In this document: in pieces, positions 1 through 7,173 of the stretch
How positions within the stretch are numbered: position 1 is the first letter of the stretch
Layout of the letters: each line of letters starts with the position of its first letter
Assembly (NCBI RefSeq): GCF_039541795.1
Contig: NZ_BAABGX010000002.1
Span: 1,116,001 to 1,180,000, forward strand
DNA: 64,000 nt
Reading direction: 5' to 3'
Source of the DNA: Nibribacter koreensis
GTDB lineage: Bacteria; Bacteroidota; Bacteroidia; Cytophagales; Hymenobacteraceae
The notes under the pieces: generated by a model
Told to the model about the DNA's origin: nothing
The model's input: only the letters and a program-made list of their open reading frames with translations
Databases searched by the model: none
Program-made: the position numbers and the translations under genes

Positions 1-828
1 TTTAGGCAGGACCAGCAACCCTGCCAGCACAGCGTAAGGCAACCATGGTCTGAGGTCTAGTCGGGCATTTTTGTCTTTCAAATAAAACACGGACAGCACT
101 AACATGGTAATGGATGCCAGCACGGTGGCAAGGTCAGTGGCCACCCAGGCAAATACACAGAAAGGAATGGCAAAGAAGAGGTACAGCACCAGTATTTTGC
201 CTTTGTACTGCACTGGAGCACCTGCTTTGGCTAGAAGTCTAAACACAAACAACAAAAGAATGCCTTGTACCACCACGCCTAGCACCGCCGCTAAAAAACC
301 AATACGTTGCACTTGGTCAGGGAGCAGGTGCAACGGCATCTGTAAACCTGTGATCAAGGGAGTTCCTACAGCCCCAAACATGGCAAAGAGCCCGTCAAAC
401 AGCAGGACTATCGATACTGAGACAAGGCCGTTATACCCCATGGCCATCAGGAGAAGCGGCACTATAGCCCCCGGGGTCCCAAAGCCGGCCACCCCTTCAA
501 AGAAAGCGGTCAGGCAAAAAGCCAGCAGAAAGAACCTGATCTCTTTTTCTGGGTGTACCTTTTTCAGGGATTGACTTATTTCCTGCACCAAGCCGGTGCC
601 CCTCATCAGGTTGTAGAGAAAGAGCGCTCCCAGCACAATCATGATGATGCTTAAGGTAGAGAGCGTGGACACGCCTACTACCGCCAGATAATGTTTAGCA
701 GAGGCTCCCCAATAAAAAAACAAACCGGTGGCTACCACCAGCCCCGCCACTGCCGCCTCTTTTACACTACGTAAAAGGGAAAAAACCACAAGCACCAGAA
801 CAGGCAACAGCGCCAGCACATACAGCAT
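1..828 (-). CDS. L-lactate permease (LctP family), C-terminus beyond window
   Basis: Integral membrane symporter expected to take up lactate or glycolate with protons. Reading the minus strand from an ATG at 828, preceded by AAGGTGAG, gives 276 open codons that run off the left edge, so roughly half of a typical ~550-residue LctP protein is present. The start MLYVLALLPVLVLVVFSLLR is hydrophobic, and residues around 105-120 contain FFEGVAGFGTPGAIVPLL, matching the family's EGxAGFGTP signature. Several further hydrophobic spans follow. It lies downstream of the alanine symporter on the same strand, but a hairpin separates the two. The family call is firm; the exact substrate is inference. Confidence 0.85.
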   Translation of the reverse strand, partial: MLYVLALLPVLVLVVFSLLRSVKEAAVAGLVVATGLFFYWGASAKHYLAVVGVSTLSTLSIIMIVLGALFLYNLMRGTGLVQEISQSLKKVHPEKEIRFFLLAFCLTAFFEGVAGFGTPGAIVPLLLMAMGYNGLVSVSIVLLFDGLFAMFGAVGTPLITGLQMPLHLLPDQVQRIGFLAAVLGVVVQGILLLFVFRLLAKAGAPVQYKGKILVLYLFFAIPFCVFAWVATDLATVLASITMLVLSVFYLKDKNARLDLRPWLPYAVLAGLLVLPK

Positions 829-881
829 AAGCCACTCACCTTTAGAACTCTAATTGTGTACGGATTTTGGTCAAAAAGAAA

Positions 882-917
882 AAGGCTTGCCTTTAGTCGT
901 AAACCAAAGCAAGCCTT
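882..917 (-). terminator. hairpin after the alanine symporter gene
   Basis: Inverted repeat AAGGCTTGC ... GCAAGCCTT with an 18-nt loop, between the symporter stop and the lactate permease start. On the minus strand the stem is followed by CTTTTT-rich sequence, so it plausibly ends the symporter transcript. Confidence 0.6.
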
Positions 918-939
918 CTTGATTATCTCTGTTAGATTG

Positions 940-2319
940 TTAAAAACGTTCTACCTCTCCCCTTCTCAACCTACCCAAATAATCTCTGGTAGCGGCCAGC
1001 ACTTTAGGCGATAGCAACAGCGCGCAGGTCATGGTAGGAATGGCCATCAAGGCAAAGGCAGTGTCTACCAGGTTAATCACAGACGTGATGGTCACCACGG
1101 CCCCAATCACAATGGTGAGAATATAAAAGTAGTCATACAATCTTCTATACTTAAACCCGAACAGATAGGTGAAGCACTTGGAGCCGTAGTAGCAGTAAGA
1201 AAACAAAGAGGTAAACGCAAAGATGAACACGCACAGCACCAGCAGGTACTTGCCCACGCTTGGCATGGCGGCGCCAAACGCGGCGGCGGTCATAGAAACG
1301 CCGTTGCCTTCATTGGTTTCCCAGACGCCCGTCACCAGAATGGCCAGGCCGGTCATGGTGCAGACAATGATGGTGTCAATGAACGGTTCCCACATAGCCA
1401 CCAGTCCTTCGCGCACCGGCTCATTGTTCTGTGACTCGCCGTGCATCATGGCAGCGGTACCAATACCGGCCTCATTAGAGAAAGAAGCGCGGCGCGCACC
1501 CATGATAATCACCTGCATCACGGCCCCGCCCATGACGGCGTTCCCGGTAAAGGCATCCTCAAAAATGAGCGCGAACATGCCCGGTACGGCAGAGAAGTTA
1601 TAGAAGATGATAAACAGTACAGAAACGGTGTAAATGACCACCATGAAGGGCACCAACTTACTGGCCACGCTGGCAATGCGCTTAAGACCACCAAACATGA
1701 TGATAGACACCAGCAATGCCATGGCAATACCCATGAACAAGTTAGACACAAACGTATCTGGCCCTACCACACCGCTGGGTTTCAAGACCACATCTGTGAT
1801 GATCTGGGTCAATTGGTTGGCCTGGAACAAAGGCAGGGTGCCAAACAGACCGGCAAACGCGAAGAGGATGGACAAAGGCTTCCACTTCTGGCCCAGCCCT
1901 TCGGTGACCATGTACATGGGACCGCCCTCAACTTTGCCCAGTTCGTTTTTGCCCCGGTACATGATAGAGAGCGTACAGGTAAAGAACTTGGTGGCCATGC
2001 CCACAAAGGCGCTCACCCACATCCAGAACAGCACGCCGGGTCCGCCCATGGCAATACCCACGGCCACGCCACTGATGTTGCCCATGCCGATGGTAGAAGC
2101 CAGCGCACTGGCCATGGCCTGGAATGGCGTAATCTGGCCGGCGGCGTTAGGGTCCTGATACTTGCCCTGCAGAATGCCAATGGAATGCCGCATCATCCTG
2201 AACGGAATAAGCCTGGAAAAGAGCATAAGGAACGTGCCGCCTCCCATTAACAAGATGAGCAAAGGCATACCCCAGGCCAGACTACTGGCTTCGGCTAAGA
2301 AAGCATCTATTTTTTCCAC
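940..2319 (-). CDS. sodium:alanine symporter, AGCS family
   Basis: Imports alanine or glycine with Na+ across the inner membrane. The 459-residue length is normal for AGCS. The segment ASTIGMGNISGVAVGIAMGG near residue 75 is the N-terminal family signature (GxGNIxGVA), and EAGIGTAAMMHG near residue 285 is the second conserved loop. About ten hydrophobic helices are visible. The start codon is GTG (CAC at 2317-2319); no better in-frame ATG exists upstream. A -7 box TACTTTTG lies 47 nt upstream with a PAL palindrome directly behind it. A hairpin at 882-917 ends the unit. Confidence 0.93.
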   Translation of the reverse strand: MEKIDAFLAEASSLAWGMPLLILLMGGGTFLMLFSRLIPFRMMRHSIGILQGKYQDPNAAGQITPFQAMASALASTIGMGNISGVAVGIAMGGPGVLFWMWVSAFVGMATKFFTCTLSIMYRGKNELGKVEGGPMYMVTEGLGQKWKPLSILFAFAGLFGTLPLFQANQLTQIITDVVLKPSGVVGPDTFVSNLFMGIAMALLVSIIMFGGLKRIASVASKLVPFMVVIYTVSVLFIIFYNFSAVPGMFALIFEDAFTGNAVMGGAVMQVIIMGARRASFSNEAGIGTAAMMHGESQNNEPVREGLVAMWEPFIDTIIVCTMTGLAILVTGVWETNEGNGVSMTAAAFGAAMPSVGKYLLVLCVFIFAFTSLFSYCYYGSKCFTYLFGFKYRRLYDYFYILTIVIGAVVTITSVINLVDTAFALMAIPTMTCALLLSPKVLAATRDYLGRLRRGEVERF

Positions 2320-2365
2320 GTGTGGTTTCAGTTAAAGTATACAAGCCGCTCTAGAAAGCAGGGCG

Positions 2366-2373
2366 CAAAAGTA
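2366..2373 (-). promoter_or_regulatory. -7 box TACTTTTG of the alanine symporter
   Basis: Minus-strand TACTTTTG fits the Bacteroidota -7 consensus TAnnTTTG and lies 47 nt before the GTG start. No clear -33 TTG is present; a PAL palindrome starts 4 nt upstream and occupies that place. Confidence 0.55.
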
Positions 2374-2377
2374 AGGG

Positions 2378-2416
2378 CCGTTTTTGACTTATTTTCACAA
2401 AAAGAGGCTAAAAACG
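2378..2416. repeat. PAL palindrome copy 1
   Basis: Imperfect copy: CCGTTTTTGAC ... GGCTAAAAACG. Tandem gap between the DCC-family gene and the alanine symporter (both minus), immediately upstream of the symporter -7 box. Confidence 0.75.
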
Positions 2417-2542
2417 AAAATCTCTATAGAACTAGTAGAGATTGGCAATCACTAGCAATAACTCCGCCTGCCGCAAGAAAAGGCGGCTCATGCTTTTAAG
2501 CCTTTGAAAAACAATGTCATGCCGTATTCAGGCTATGTCAAG

Positions 2543-2950
2543 TTAAGAAAGAAATCGGGCTTTCAAGGCGGGGGTGGGCATCATGCAACTTTCTTGCTGG
2601 CCAAACCACCGGTACCGGTTCTTAGACACAAAATCATACACGGCATCCCGTATGAAACCGGGCACTACCATGAAACCATACGCCCAGGACCACCCTCCTT
2701 TTAACCGCCGGGCAATGCGCAGCGCGGCCGTAGACTGCTTGTAGAGTTTTCCGTTTTCTAATAGCAGCACCGTCTGGAACTCATGCGTATCCAGCCCGTG
2801 GTCTTTTAAAATCTTCTGACCTAGTTCTGACTGCAAGGCGGCAAAATGGAACCGCACAGCCGGGTCACGATGGATGACAAACTGTACAAATCCGTTACAC
2901 AGGTTACAGACGCCGTCAAACAGGATGGTGGCAGGCAAAGACGTAGGCAT
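2543..2950 (-). CDS. thiol-disulfide oxidoreductase DCC family protein (DUF393)
   Basis: Small cytoplasmic protein of the DCC family, named for the conserved DxxCxxC motif seen here as FDGVCNLCNGFVQFVI near the N-terminus. The thioredoxin-like CxxC pair suggests redox activity, which is inferred from the family. I chose the ATG at 2950 (MPTSLPATILFDGVC, 135 residues) because family members start just before the motif; an upstream ATG at 2992 would add 14 residues. It is divergent from the lipoprotein and HTTM genes that follow. DCC and HTTM domains are often neighbours or fused in other genomes, so a shared role is likely. Confidence 0.85.
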   Translation of the reverse strand: MPTSLPATILFDGVCNLCNGFVQFVIHRDPAVRFHFAALQSELGQKILKDHGLDTHEFQTVLLLENGKLYKQSTAALRIARRLKGGWSWAYGFMVVPGFIRDAVYDFVSKNRYRWFGQQESCMMPTPALKARFLS

Positions 2951-3140
2951 AAGGCAAGGTAAGAGAATCTGCGGAAAATACGCACAAGCCAATACTTAGT
3001 TGGCCTTACCGGGTAAGGCGCTGGTCTCGTTGAAGAATAAATTATACATAAAATATAGCACCTTTCTGAGAATAGGTCGTAAAAGAGGATTTGTAACCAA
3101 GAACCAATTCAACATTAAAAAACTTAACCTGTCAAAGACT

Positions 3141-3524
3141 ATGAAAAAGACCTTATTCACCGTGTTCGCAGCAGTCGCTTTTGTAGCCGCTTCAGCACTT
3201 ACTTCTTGCTCTGGAAGCACCGAAACCACCACAGACACCACCACTACAGATATGTCTACTGAGACTGGTACTACAGACGGCACCACCACAGGCACTACTA
3301 GCACCACAACTGGTACCACTACTGGAACTACCACCGGCACAACAACAGGTACTACCACCGGAACCACTACGGGTACAACAACCGGTACCACTGGTACTAC
3401 TACAGGCATGACAACCACAGGTACCACTACAGGAACTACCACTGGTACTACAACGGGCACAACTACTGGTACCACCACCGGCACTACTACCGGAACCACC
3501 ACTGGTACTACCACTGGCCGCTAA
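3141..3524 (+). CDS. TTTG-repeat lipoprotein
   Basis: Starts MKKTLFTVFAAVAFVAASAL followed by the lipobox LTSC, so it should be lipidated at Cys23 and anchored in a membrane. The mature part (about 105 residues) is nearly all Thr and Gly, built from TTTG units after a short acidic stretch with TETTTDTT. No folded domain can be recognised; it may be a spacer or stalk. The start was set at 3141 because the signal peptide begins there; the open frame extends upstream to 3000 without sense. The reverse strand is also open (Val-Pro repeats), but only as a consequence of the repeat. A hairpin follows at 3566-3595. Confidence 0.75.
   Translation: MKKTLFTVFAAVAFVAASALTSCSGSTETTTDTTTTDMSTETGTTDGTTTGTTSTTTGTTTGTTTGTTTGTTTGTTTGTTTGTTGTTTGMTTTGTTTGTTTGTTTGTTTGTTTGTTTGTTTGTTTGR
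3280..3521 (+). repeat. 12-nt coding minisatellite (Thr-Thr-Thr-Gly units)
   Basis: About twenty units of the form ACNACNACNGGN, encoding TTTG with a few TTG and one TTTGM variant. Synonymous third bases vary between neighbouring units, so the array is old rather than freshly amplified. All unit lengths keep the frame. Confidence 0.85.
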
Positions 3525-3565
3525 GCAATTTCCGTTCTGTCCTTAGAACGATAAGCATATAGCAG

Positions 3566-3595
3566 AAAAGGCAAAGCCGTTTGGTTTTGCCTTTT
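3566..3595 (+). terminator. hairpin after the TTTG lipoprotein
   Basis: AAAAGGCAAA ... TTTGCCTTTT stem with a short loop, 42 nt after the stop codon and ending in a T-tract. Confidence 0.7.
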
Positions 3596-3627
3596 CCATT
3601 TCCTGCCACGCTACCTCCTATTGACCC

Positions 3628-5139
3628 ATGCACCTATTACAGCAGTATTTGCACCGTGTGTTTTACGCTGATACCCGCGCCCTGTCCCTCATGCGCATCT
3701 GGGTGGCCAGCGTCCTGCTTTTAGACATCCTCACCCGGGCCACCGACCTGGAGGCCCATTACTCCAACATGGGTATTCTGCCCTTGCACACCCTGCACGC
3801 CAACGCCTGGAACCAGTACTACTTCTCCTTTCACACGTTGAGTGGCCTGTGGCAGTTCCAGGCCATGTTGTTTGTCATTGCGGCGGCGGCGGCCATCAGT
3901 CTGCTATTAGGCTACAAAACCCGCTGGGCCACGGTCATCTCCTGGCTTCTGCTACTGTCCATCCAAAACAGAAATCCGCTCATTACCCAGTCCGGGGACA
4001 GTCTTTTGCGCATGCTCTTGTTCTGGGGTATGTTTCTGCCCTGGCATCGGCATTATTCTCTAGACGCCAGAAAAGCCTTAACTACAGAACCGGCTCCAGT
4101 TTCTACCATTTATTTCAGTGCCGCTACGTTTGCCTACCTCTTGCAGGTGGCTTGGGTATATGTGTTCACCGCGCTGCTCAAGTCTGGCCCAGAGTGGACT
4201 ACCACGGGCACGGCCTTATACTACGCGCTCAGCATTGACCAGATCTTGATGCCGGGCGGTCGTGTGCTGTACCAGTATCCAGAGCTTATGAAGTTCCTGA
4301 CCCACGCCACCATGTTCGTGGAGCTGTGGCTGCCGTTTGTGCTGCTCATCCCCTGGAAGAATGCTTGGTTTAGGATGATCTTCATCTTGGCCATCATTGG
4401 GTTGCACATAGGCATCAGTTTGACCTTGTTTGTAGGACTGTTCTACCTCATCAGCATCTCGGCGGTGATTGGCTTGTTGCCTACGCCCGTCATGGATTTT
4501 CTGGATAAACGCCTCTGGCTGGGGTACGCCAAGATTCAGCGCCGCTGGAGCGCAGCCACCCAGCAGTGGAAGTCGCCGGTGACGGTGCAGGTGCAGTGGA
4601 CCACGCCTCATTGGGCACGCAACTTTCCTATGATTGCGCTGCGCGAAGTCTTGGTCTTGACCGCCGTAGTCATTGCCTTCTGGTGGAACGTGGACACGCT
4701 CAACAAACCCAACTACGTCAAGCTGCCAGAAAGCGCTCAGCCTGCTGCCTTGGTCTTACGTCTGGACCAGAACTGGAGCATGTTTGCGCCCAACGTGTTC
4801 AAGGATGATGGCTGGTACGTACTAGAGGGCATTACCCTGCAAGACAAGAAAGTAGACCTTAACCAGCAGGGCAAAGAACCAGACACCGTCAAACCGGCCA
4901 GCGTGGTGAGTTTGTTCAAGAACGACCGCTGGCGCAAATACTCAGAGAACTACCTTTTTGCGCCCAACGCTTATATGCGGCCCTACTATTGCCATTACCT
5001 CATGCGCCGCTGGAACGAAACGCATACTGGCCAGGAAAAGATTGACGAACTGTCCATCGTCTACATGAAGGAAACCACCCTCCCCAACTACAAGACCGCC
5101 CCTTTACGGCGCGAAGTCCTCTGCCATTGTAAACCTTAG
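3628..5139 (+). CDS. HTTM domain-containing membrane protein
   Basis: 503-residue multi-pass membrane protein of the HTTM family (horizontally transferred transmembrane domain, related to vitamin-K-dependent gamma-carboxylase). N-terminal RVFYADTRALSLMRIWVASV and the YSNMGILPLH segment that follows are typical, as is the WTTTGTALYYALSID segment in the centre. The last ~130 residues form a soluble tail with NWSMFAPNVFKDDGWYV. The catalytic lysine of true gamma-carboxylases cannot be confirmed by eye, so an enzymatic role is not claimed. It sits close to the DCC-family gene, a recurrent association. Confidence 0.88.
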   Translation: MHLLQQYLHRVFYADTRALSLMRIWVASVLLLDILTRATDLEAHYSNMGILPLHTLHANAWNQYYFSFHTLSGLWQFQAMLFVIAAAAAISLLLGYKTRWATVISWLLLLSIQNRNPLITQSGDSLLRMLLFWGMFLPWHRHYSLDARKALTTEPAPVSTIYFSAATFAYLLQVAWVYVFTALLKSGPEWTTTGTALYYALSIDQILMPGGRVLYQYPELMKFLTHATMFVELWLPFVLLIPWKNAWFRMIFILAIIGLHIGISLTLFVGLFYLISISAVIGLLPTPVMDFLDKRLWLGYAKIQRRWSAATQQWKSPVTVQVQWTTPHWARNFPMIALREVLVLTAVVIAFWWNVDTLNKPNYVKLPESAQPAALVLRLDQNWSMFAPNVFKDDGWYVLEGITLQDKKVDLNQQGKEPDTVKPASVVSLFKNDRWRKYSENYLFAPNAYMRPYYCHYLMRRWNETHTGQEKIDELSIVYMKETTLPNYKTAPLRREVLCHCKP

Positions 5140-5151
5140 GTTTAGACGCAA

Positions 5152-5229
5152 GACACAAGATTCAAGACACAAGATTTTTTGCTCTCTATCATGAGAAAGT
5201 CTTACATCTTGTGTCTTATATCTTGTGTC
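5152..5229. repeat. inverted repeat of GACACAAGAT units
   Basis: Two GACACAAGAT units with a TCAA spacer (5152-5175) face two complementary units (5206-5229); arms match at 22 of 24 positions around a 30-nt centre. It lies just after the HTTM stop. A further single half-copy occurs at 12309-12325, after the M28 peptidase gene. It may act as a terminator or be a dispersed repeat. Confidence 0.65.
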
Positions 5230-5301
5230 CTTTTCTAAAGTGGATCTCGTATACAGGAAGCTAAACGTGTTTTTCAATTTTTAACCTGAAAGGAGGAAAC
5301 C

Positions 5302-5478
5302 ATGCCACAAGGAGATAAATCTGCCTACACTGACAAACAGAAGCGGCAGGCCCAGCACATAGAGGAAAGCTACGAGAAGAAAGGCGTCTCTGAAGACGAA
5401 GCCGAAAAACGCGCCTGGGCCACCGTCAACAAACATGATGGCGGCGGCAAGAAAAGCGGTTCCGGAAAAAAGAGCTAA
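5302..5478 (+). CDS. small conserved protein (often named plasmid stabilisation protein)
   Basis: 58 residues, MPQGDKSAYTDKQKRQAQHI through a Gly/Lys-rich end (GGGKKSGSGKKS). Short proteins with the same GDKSxYTDKQKRxAxHIEE start and the AWATVNK motif are widespread in bacteria and commonly carry the name plasmid stabilisation protein, though I know of no demonstrated role. Highly charged, no signal peptide. The start is well defined by the strong ribosome site AAAGGAGG eight bases upstream, unusual in this window and suggesting high expression. A convergent PAL palindrome follows 22 nt after the stop. Confidence 0.8.
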   Translation: MPQGDKSAYTDKQKRQAQHIEESYEKKGVSEDEAEKRAWATVNKHDGGGKKSGSGKKS

Positions 5479-5499
5479 GCTTTTGCAGCAAATAATGGA

Positions 5500-5547
5500 A
5501 AACCCGTTTTTGGCCTGATTTCCCAGAATCAGGCCAAAAACGGGTTT
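5500..5547. repeat. PAL palindrome copy 2 (21-bp perfect arms)
   Basis: Arms AAACCCGTTTTTGGCCTGATT and its exact complement around TCCCAG; the outer AAACC/GGTTT pairs are specific to this copy. Convergent gap. Confidence 0.9.
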
Positions 5548-5560
5548 CTTATTTTACTGG

Positions 5561-6301
5561 TTATTTTATGTTAGGAAGGGGCAGCCTGTAAGACAAGCTA
5601 AATTTCTTACCGTTAATCTCTACGGCCTGTTTCTCTTTAAGAGCCTTGGACAGTTGCAGAAAGCGTTCAAACTGGTCTTTGGGCAAGTAGATGCTGTACA
5701 AGTTTTCGCCTCTGCTCACCGTCTCTTGACTTTTTAAATCGGGCCAGGAAGCTGGCCATTTGGCAGCCTTTTCCTTGGAGTGGCTGTAATCTGTGACCAG
5801 CACTTCTATTTTCTCTGGCATCCATGGCGTAGCCTTTGCATGGGAGAAACTTACCAGATAATCATAGACGGTCAGGAAAGCTTTAGGCGTAGCCGCCCGT
5901 GCCGTTTCGTTTTTAAGGTTGCCATACACCCTAAAGGTTCTGGTGCTATCAAAATTCAGGATAAGCTCATTGGTAGGCTGGTCTGTTGCGCCATAGGCTT
6001 CAATGAAAGGGGGTAATTTTAAAAGGCTTTCCGTAAAACCCATCTTGTAAATCTCAGACTGCGTTTCTTCCTTGCTCAGGCTCAACGTAAAGTACTTGGC
6101 TTGTCTGTTTTCAACTTTCTTGTAAATGATCTGCCCGTTTTCATACAACACAAAGGTGGGCACGTCAGACCCGATGACCATGAGCCAAGGATTCTCTTCA
6201 GTGAGCACTACCATAGGGACGCCGTACTCCTCATTGTAGGTCTGGGCAAACGTAAACGTGGTGATGAAAAAGAGGAGGCTTGTTAGCAGTGTCTTGCACA
6301 T
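5561..6301 (-). CDS. secreted hypothetical protein
   Basis: 246 residues with a clear Sec signal peptide (MCKTLLTSLLFFITTFTFAQ, cleavage after FAQ likely). The mature part has alternating beta-like stretches (VPTFVLYENGQIIYKKVEN) and no motif I recognise; no cysteines beyond the signal. Probably periplasmic or exported. It stands between two hairpins: PAL copy 2 after its stop and a terminator of the upstream gene at 6354-6384, so it is likely transcribed alone. Confidence 0.8.
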   Translation of the reverse strand: MCKTLLTSLLFFITTFTFAQTYNEEYGVPMVVLTEENPWLMVIGSDVPTFVLYENGQIIYKKVENRQAKYFTLSLSKEETQSEIYKMGFTESLLKLPPFIEAYGATDQPTNELILNFDSTRTFRVYGNLKNETARAATPKAFLTVYDYLVSFSHAKATPWMPEKIEVLVTDYSHSKEKAAKWPASWPDLKSQETVSRGENLYSIYLPKDQFERFLQLSKALKEKQAVEINGKKFSLSYRLPLPNIK

Positions 6302-6353
6302 AAGGTTTCTAATAGAAAATAAGGGTCATCCCCAAAGTCGCTAAGAAAAGCAA

Positions 6354-6384
6354 AAGGGCTGAACAAGTGAAAAGTTCAGCCCTT
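6354..6384 (-). terminator. hairpin between two minus-strand genes
   Basis: Perfect AAGGGCTGAAC ... GTTCAGCCCTT stem (11 bp, 9-nt loop); on the minus strand it is followed by TTTTGCTTTT. It follows the gene at 6407-6955. Confidence 0.75.
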
Positions 6385-6406
6385 CTTTAAAGCAAATAAA
6401 GTTCTT

Positions 6407-6955
6407 CTACCGCCGTACCTTTCTTAAACTAGCTGCCACGGCGGCAGACACAAGCCCGGCAAACAGATAGTAGCCAATAGTGAGGGCCTGGGTTTCACGG
6501 GTTCTGTTGCTAGGCGCGGTGCCTAGGCCCATGGGGCCGGGTAGCAATACTCCGCCTAAGCCAGCCGCCGCGCCTAGAATGGTGCCCTTGGCCAAGGCTT
6601 TTTTACCACCGCCTATTAGGCTATAGTACAAGCCGTTGGACACGATGTCTCCTACCATGGACCAGGTATGCAGTTTGTCGTCATTGGGTGGGGTTTGACC
6701 AGCGTAGCGCATGCCTTTGGCAATGGCGCGCATGCCCAGCACATCCATGCGCGGGGCGTTGGGATAGAACCTTCTTACGGTCTCATGCACCAGCGTCACG
6801 GCCACCGCGCCAGCCAGACCGCTTATGCCCGAAATCAGCCATTTGTTCAGGCGTTTCTTCTTGGGCTTCTTGGTGGTTTTGGTTCGTTTATTTTTAGTTT
6901 GGGTAGAGGCCAGGGTTTCTGTCTGGGTACCGCGCAAGGTCAATTTCTTTGCCAT
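6407..6955 (-). CDS. hypothetical membrane protein with basic N-terminus
   Basis: 182 residues. The first 40 residues are strongly basic (KNKRTKTTKKPKKKRLNKW), followed by a hydrophobic helix (LISGISGLAGAVAVTLVHET) and at least two more at residues ~125-145 and ~160-178. The RFYPNAPRMDVLGMRAIAKG loop suggests a conserved cytoplasmic or periplasmic patch. No family recognised; the topology resembles small DUF1440-like inner-membrane proteins, but I do not claim that. Divergent from the RNA helicase gene, with a PAL copy in the shared promoter gap. Confidence 0.75.
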   Translation of the reverse strand: MAKKLTLRGTQTETLASTQTKNKRTKTTKKPKKKRLNKWLISGISGLAGAVAVTLVHETVRRFYPNAPRMDVLGMRAIAKGMRYAGQTPPNDDKLHTWSMVGDIVSNGLYYSLIGGGKKALAKGTILGAAAGLGGVLLPGPMGLGTAPSNRTRETQALTIGYYLFAGLVSAAVAASLRKVRR

Positions 6956-7031
6956 AATCTATTGGTTTAACTTCCCTCCTTTTAACCTATTTTCTGAATG
7001 AAGGTTGCCTGCTGCGCGATGAAACCCAACT

Positions 7032-7071
7032 CCATTTTTGGCCTGTTTTGGCCAAAAGGGGCCAAAAACGG
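7032..7071. repeat. PAL palindrome copy 3 (divergent gap)
   Basis: CCATTTTTGGCCTG ... GGGGCCAAAAACGG. It lies between two divergently transcribed genes, so it cannot terminate either; it ends 18 nt before the helicase -7 box. Confidence 0.85.
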
Positions 7072-7089
7072 AAACTGAATCTTTTTGCG

Positions 7090-7097
7090 TACTTTTG
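7090..7097 (+). promoter_or_regulatory. -7 box TACTTTTG of the helicase gene
   Basis: TACTTTTG matches TAnnTTTG, 77 nt before the ATG. The place of the -33 element overlaps the end of PAL copy 3. Confidence 0.55.
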
Positions 7098-7173
7098 TGT
7101 CATACATCCGGCGGCGGGCACATAGGCCCACGCCTTTTTTATTTAGGCCCAACACAGGCCATTTCCATTCAGA

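Noticed and set aside
1441..2250. Plus-strand open frame of 269 codons inside the alanine symporter
   Set aside because: Opposite-strand shadow; the His/Gly-rich product has no domain and the symporter is certain.
2996..3514. Minus-strand frame of Val-Pro repeats opposite the TTTG lipoprotein
   Set aside because: It is the mirror of the ACN/GGN repeat, has no signal or ribosome site, and the plus strand has a clear lipoprotein start.
3280..3521. Possible CRISPR array
   Set aside because: Units are 12 nt without spacers and encode TTTG in frame; no cas genes.
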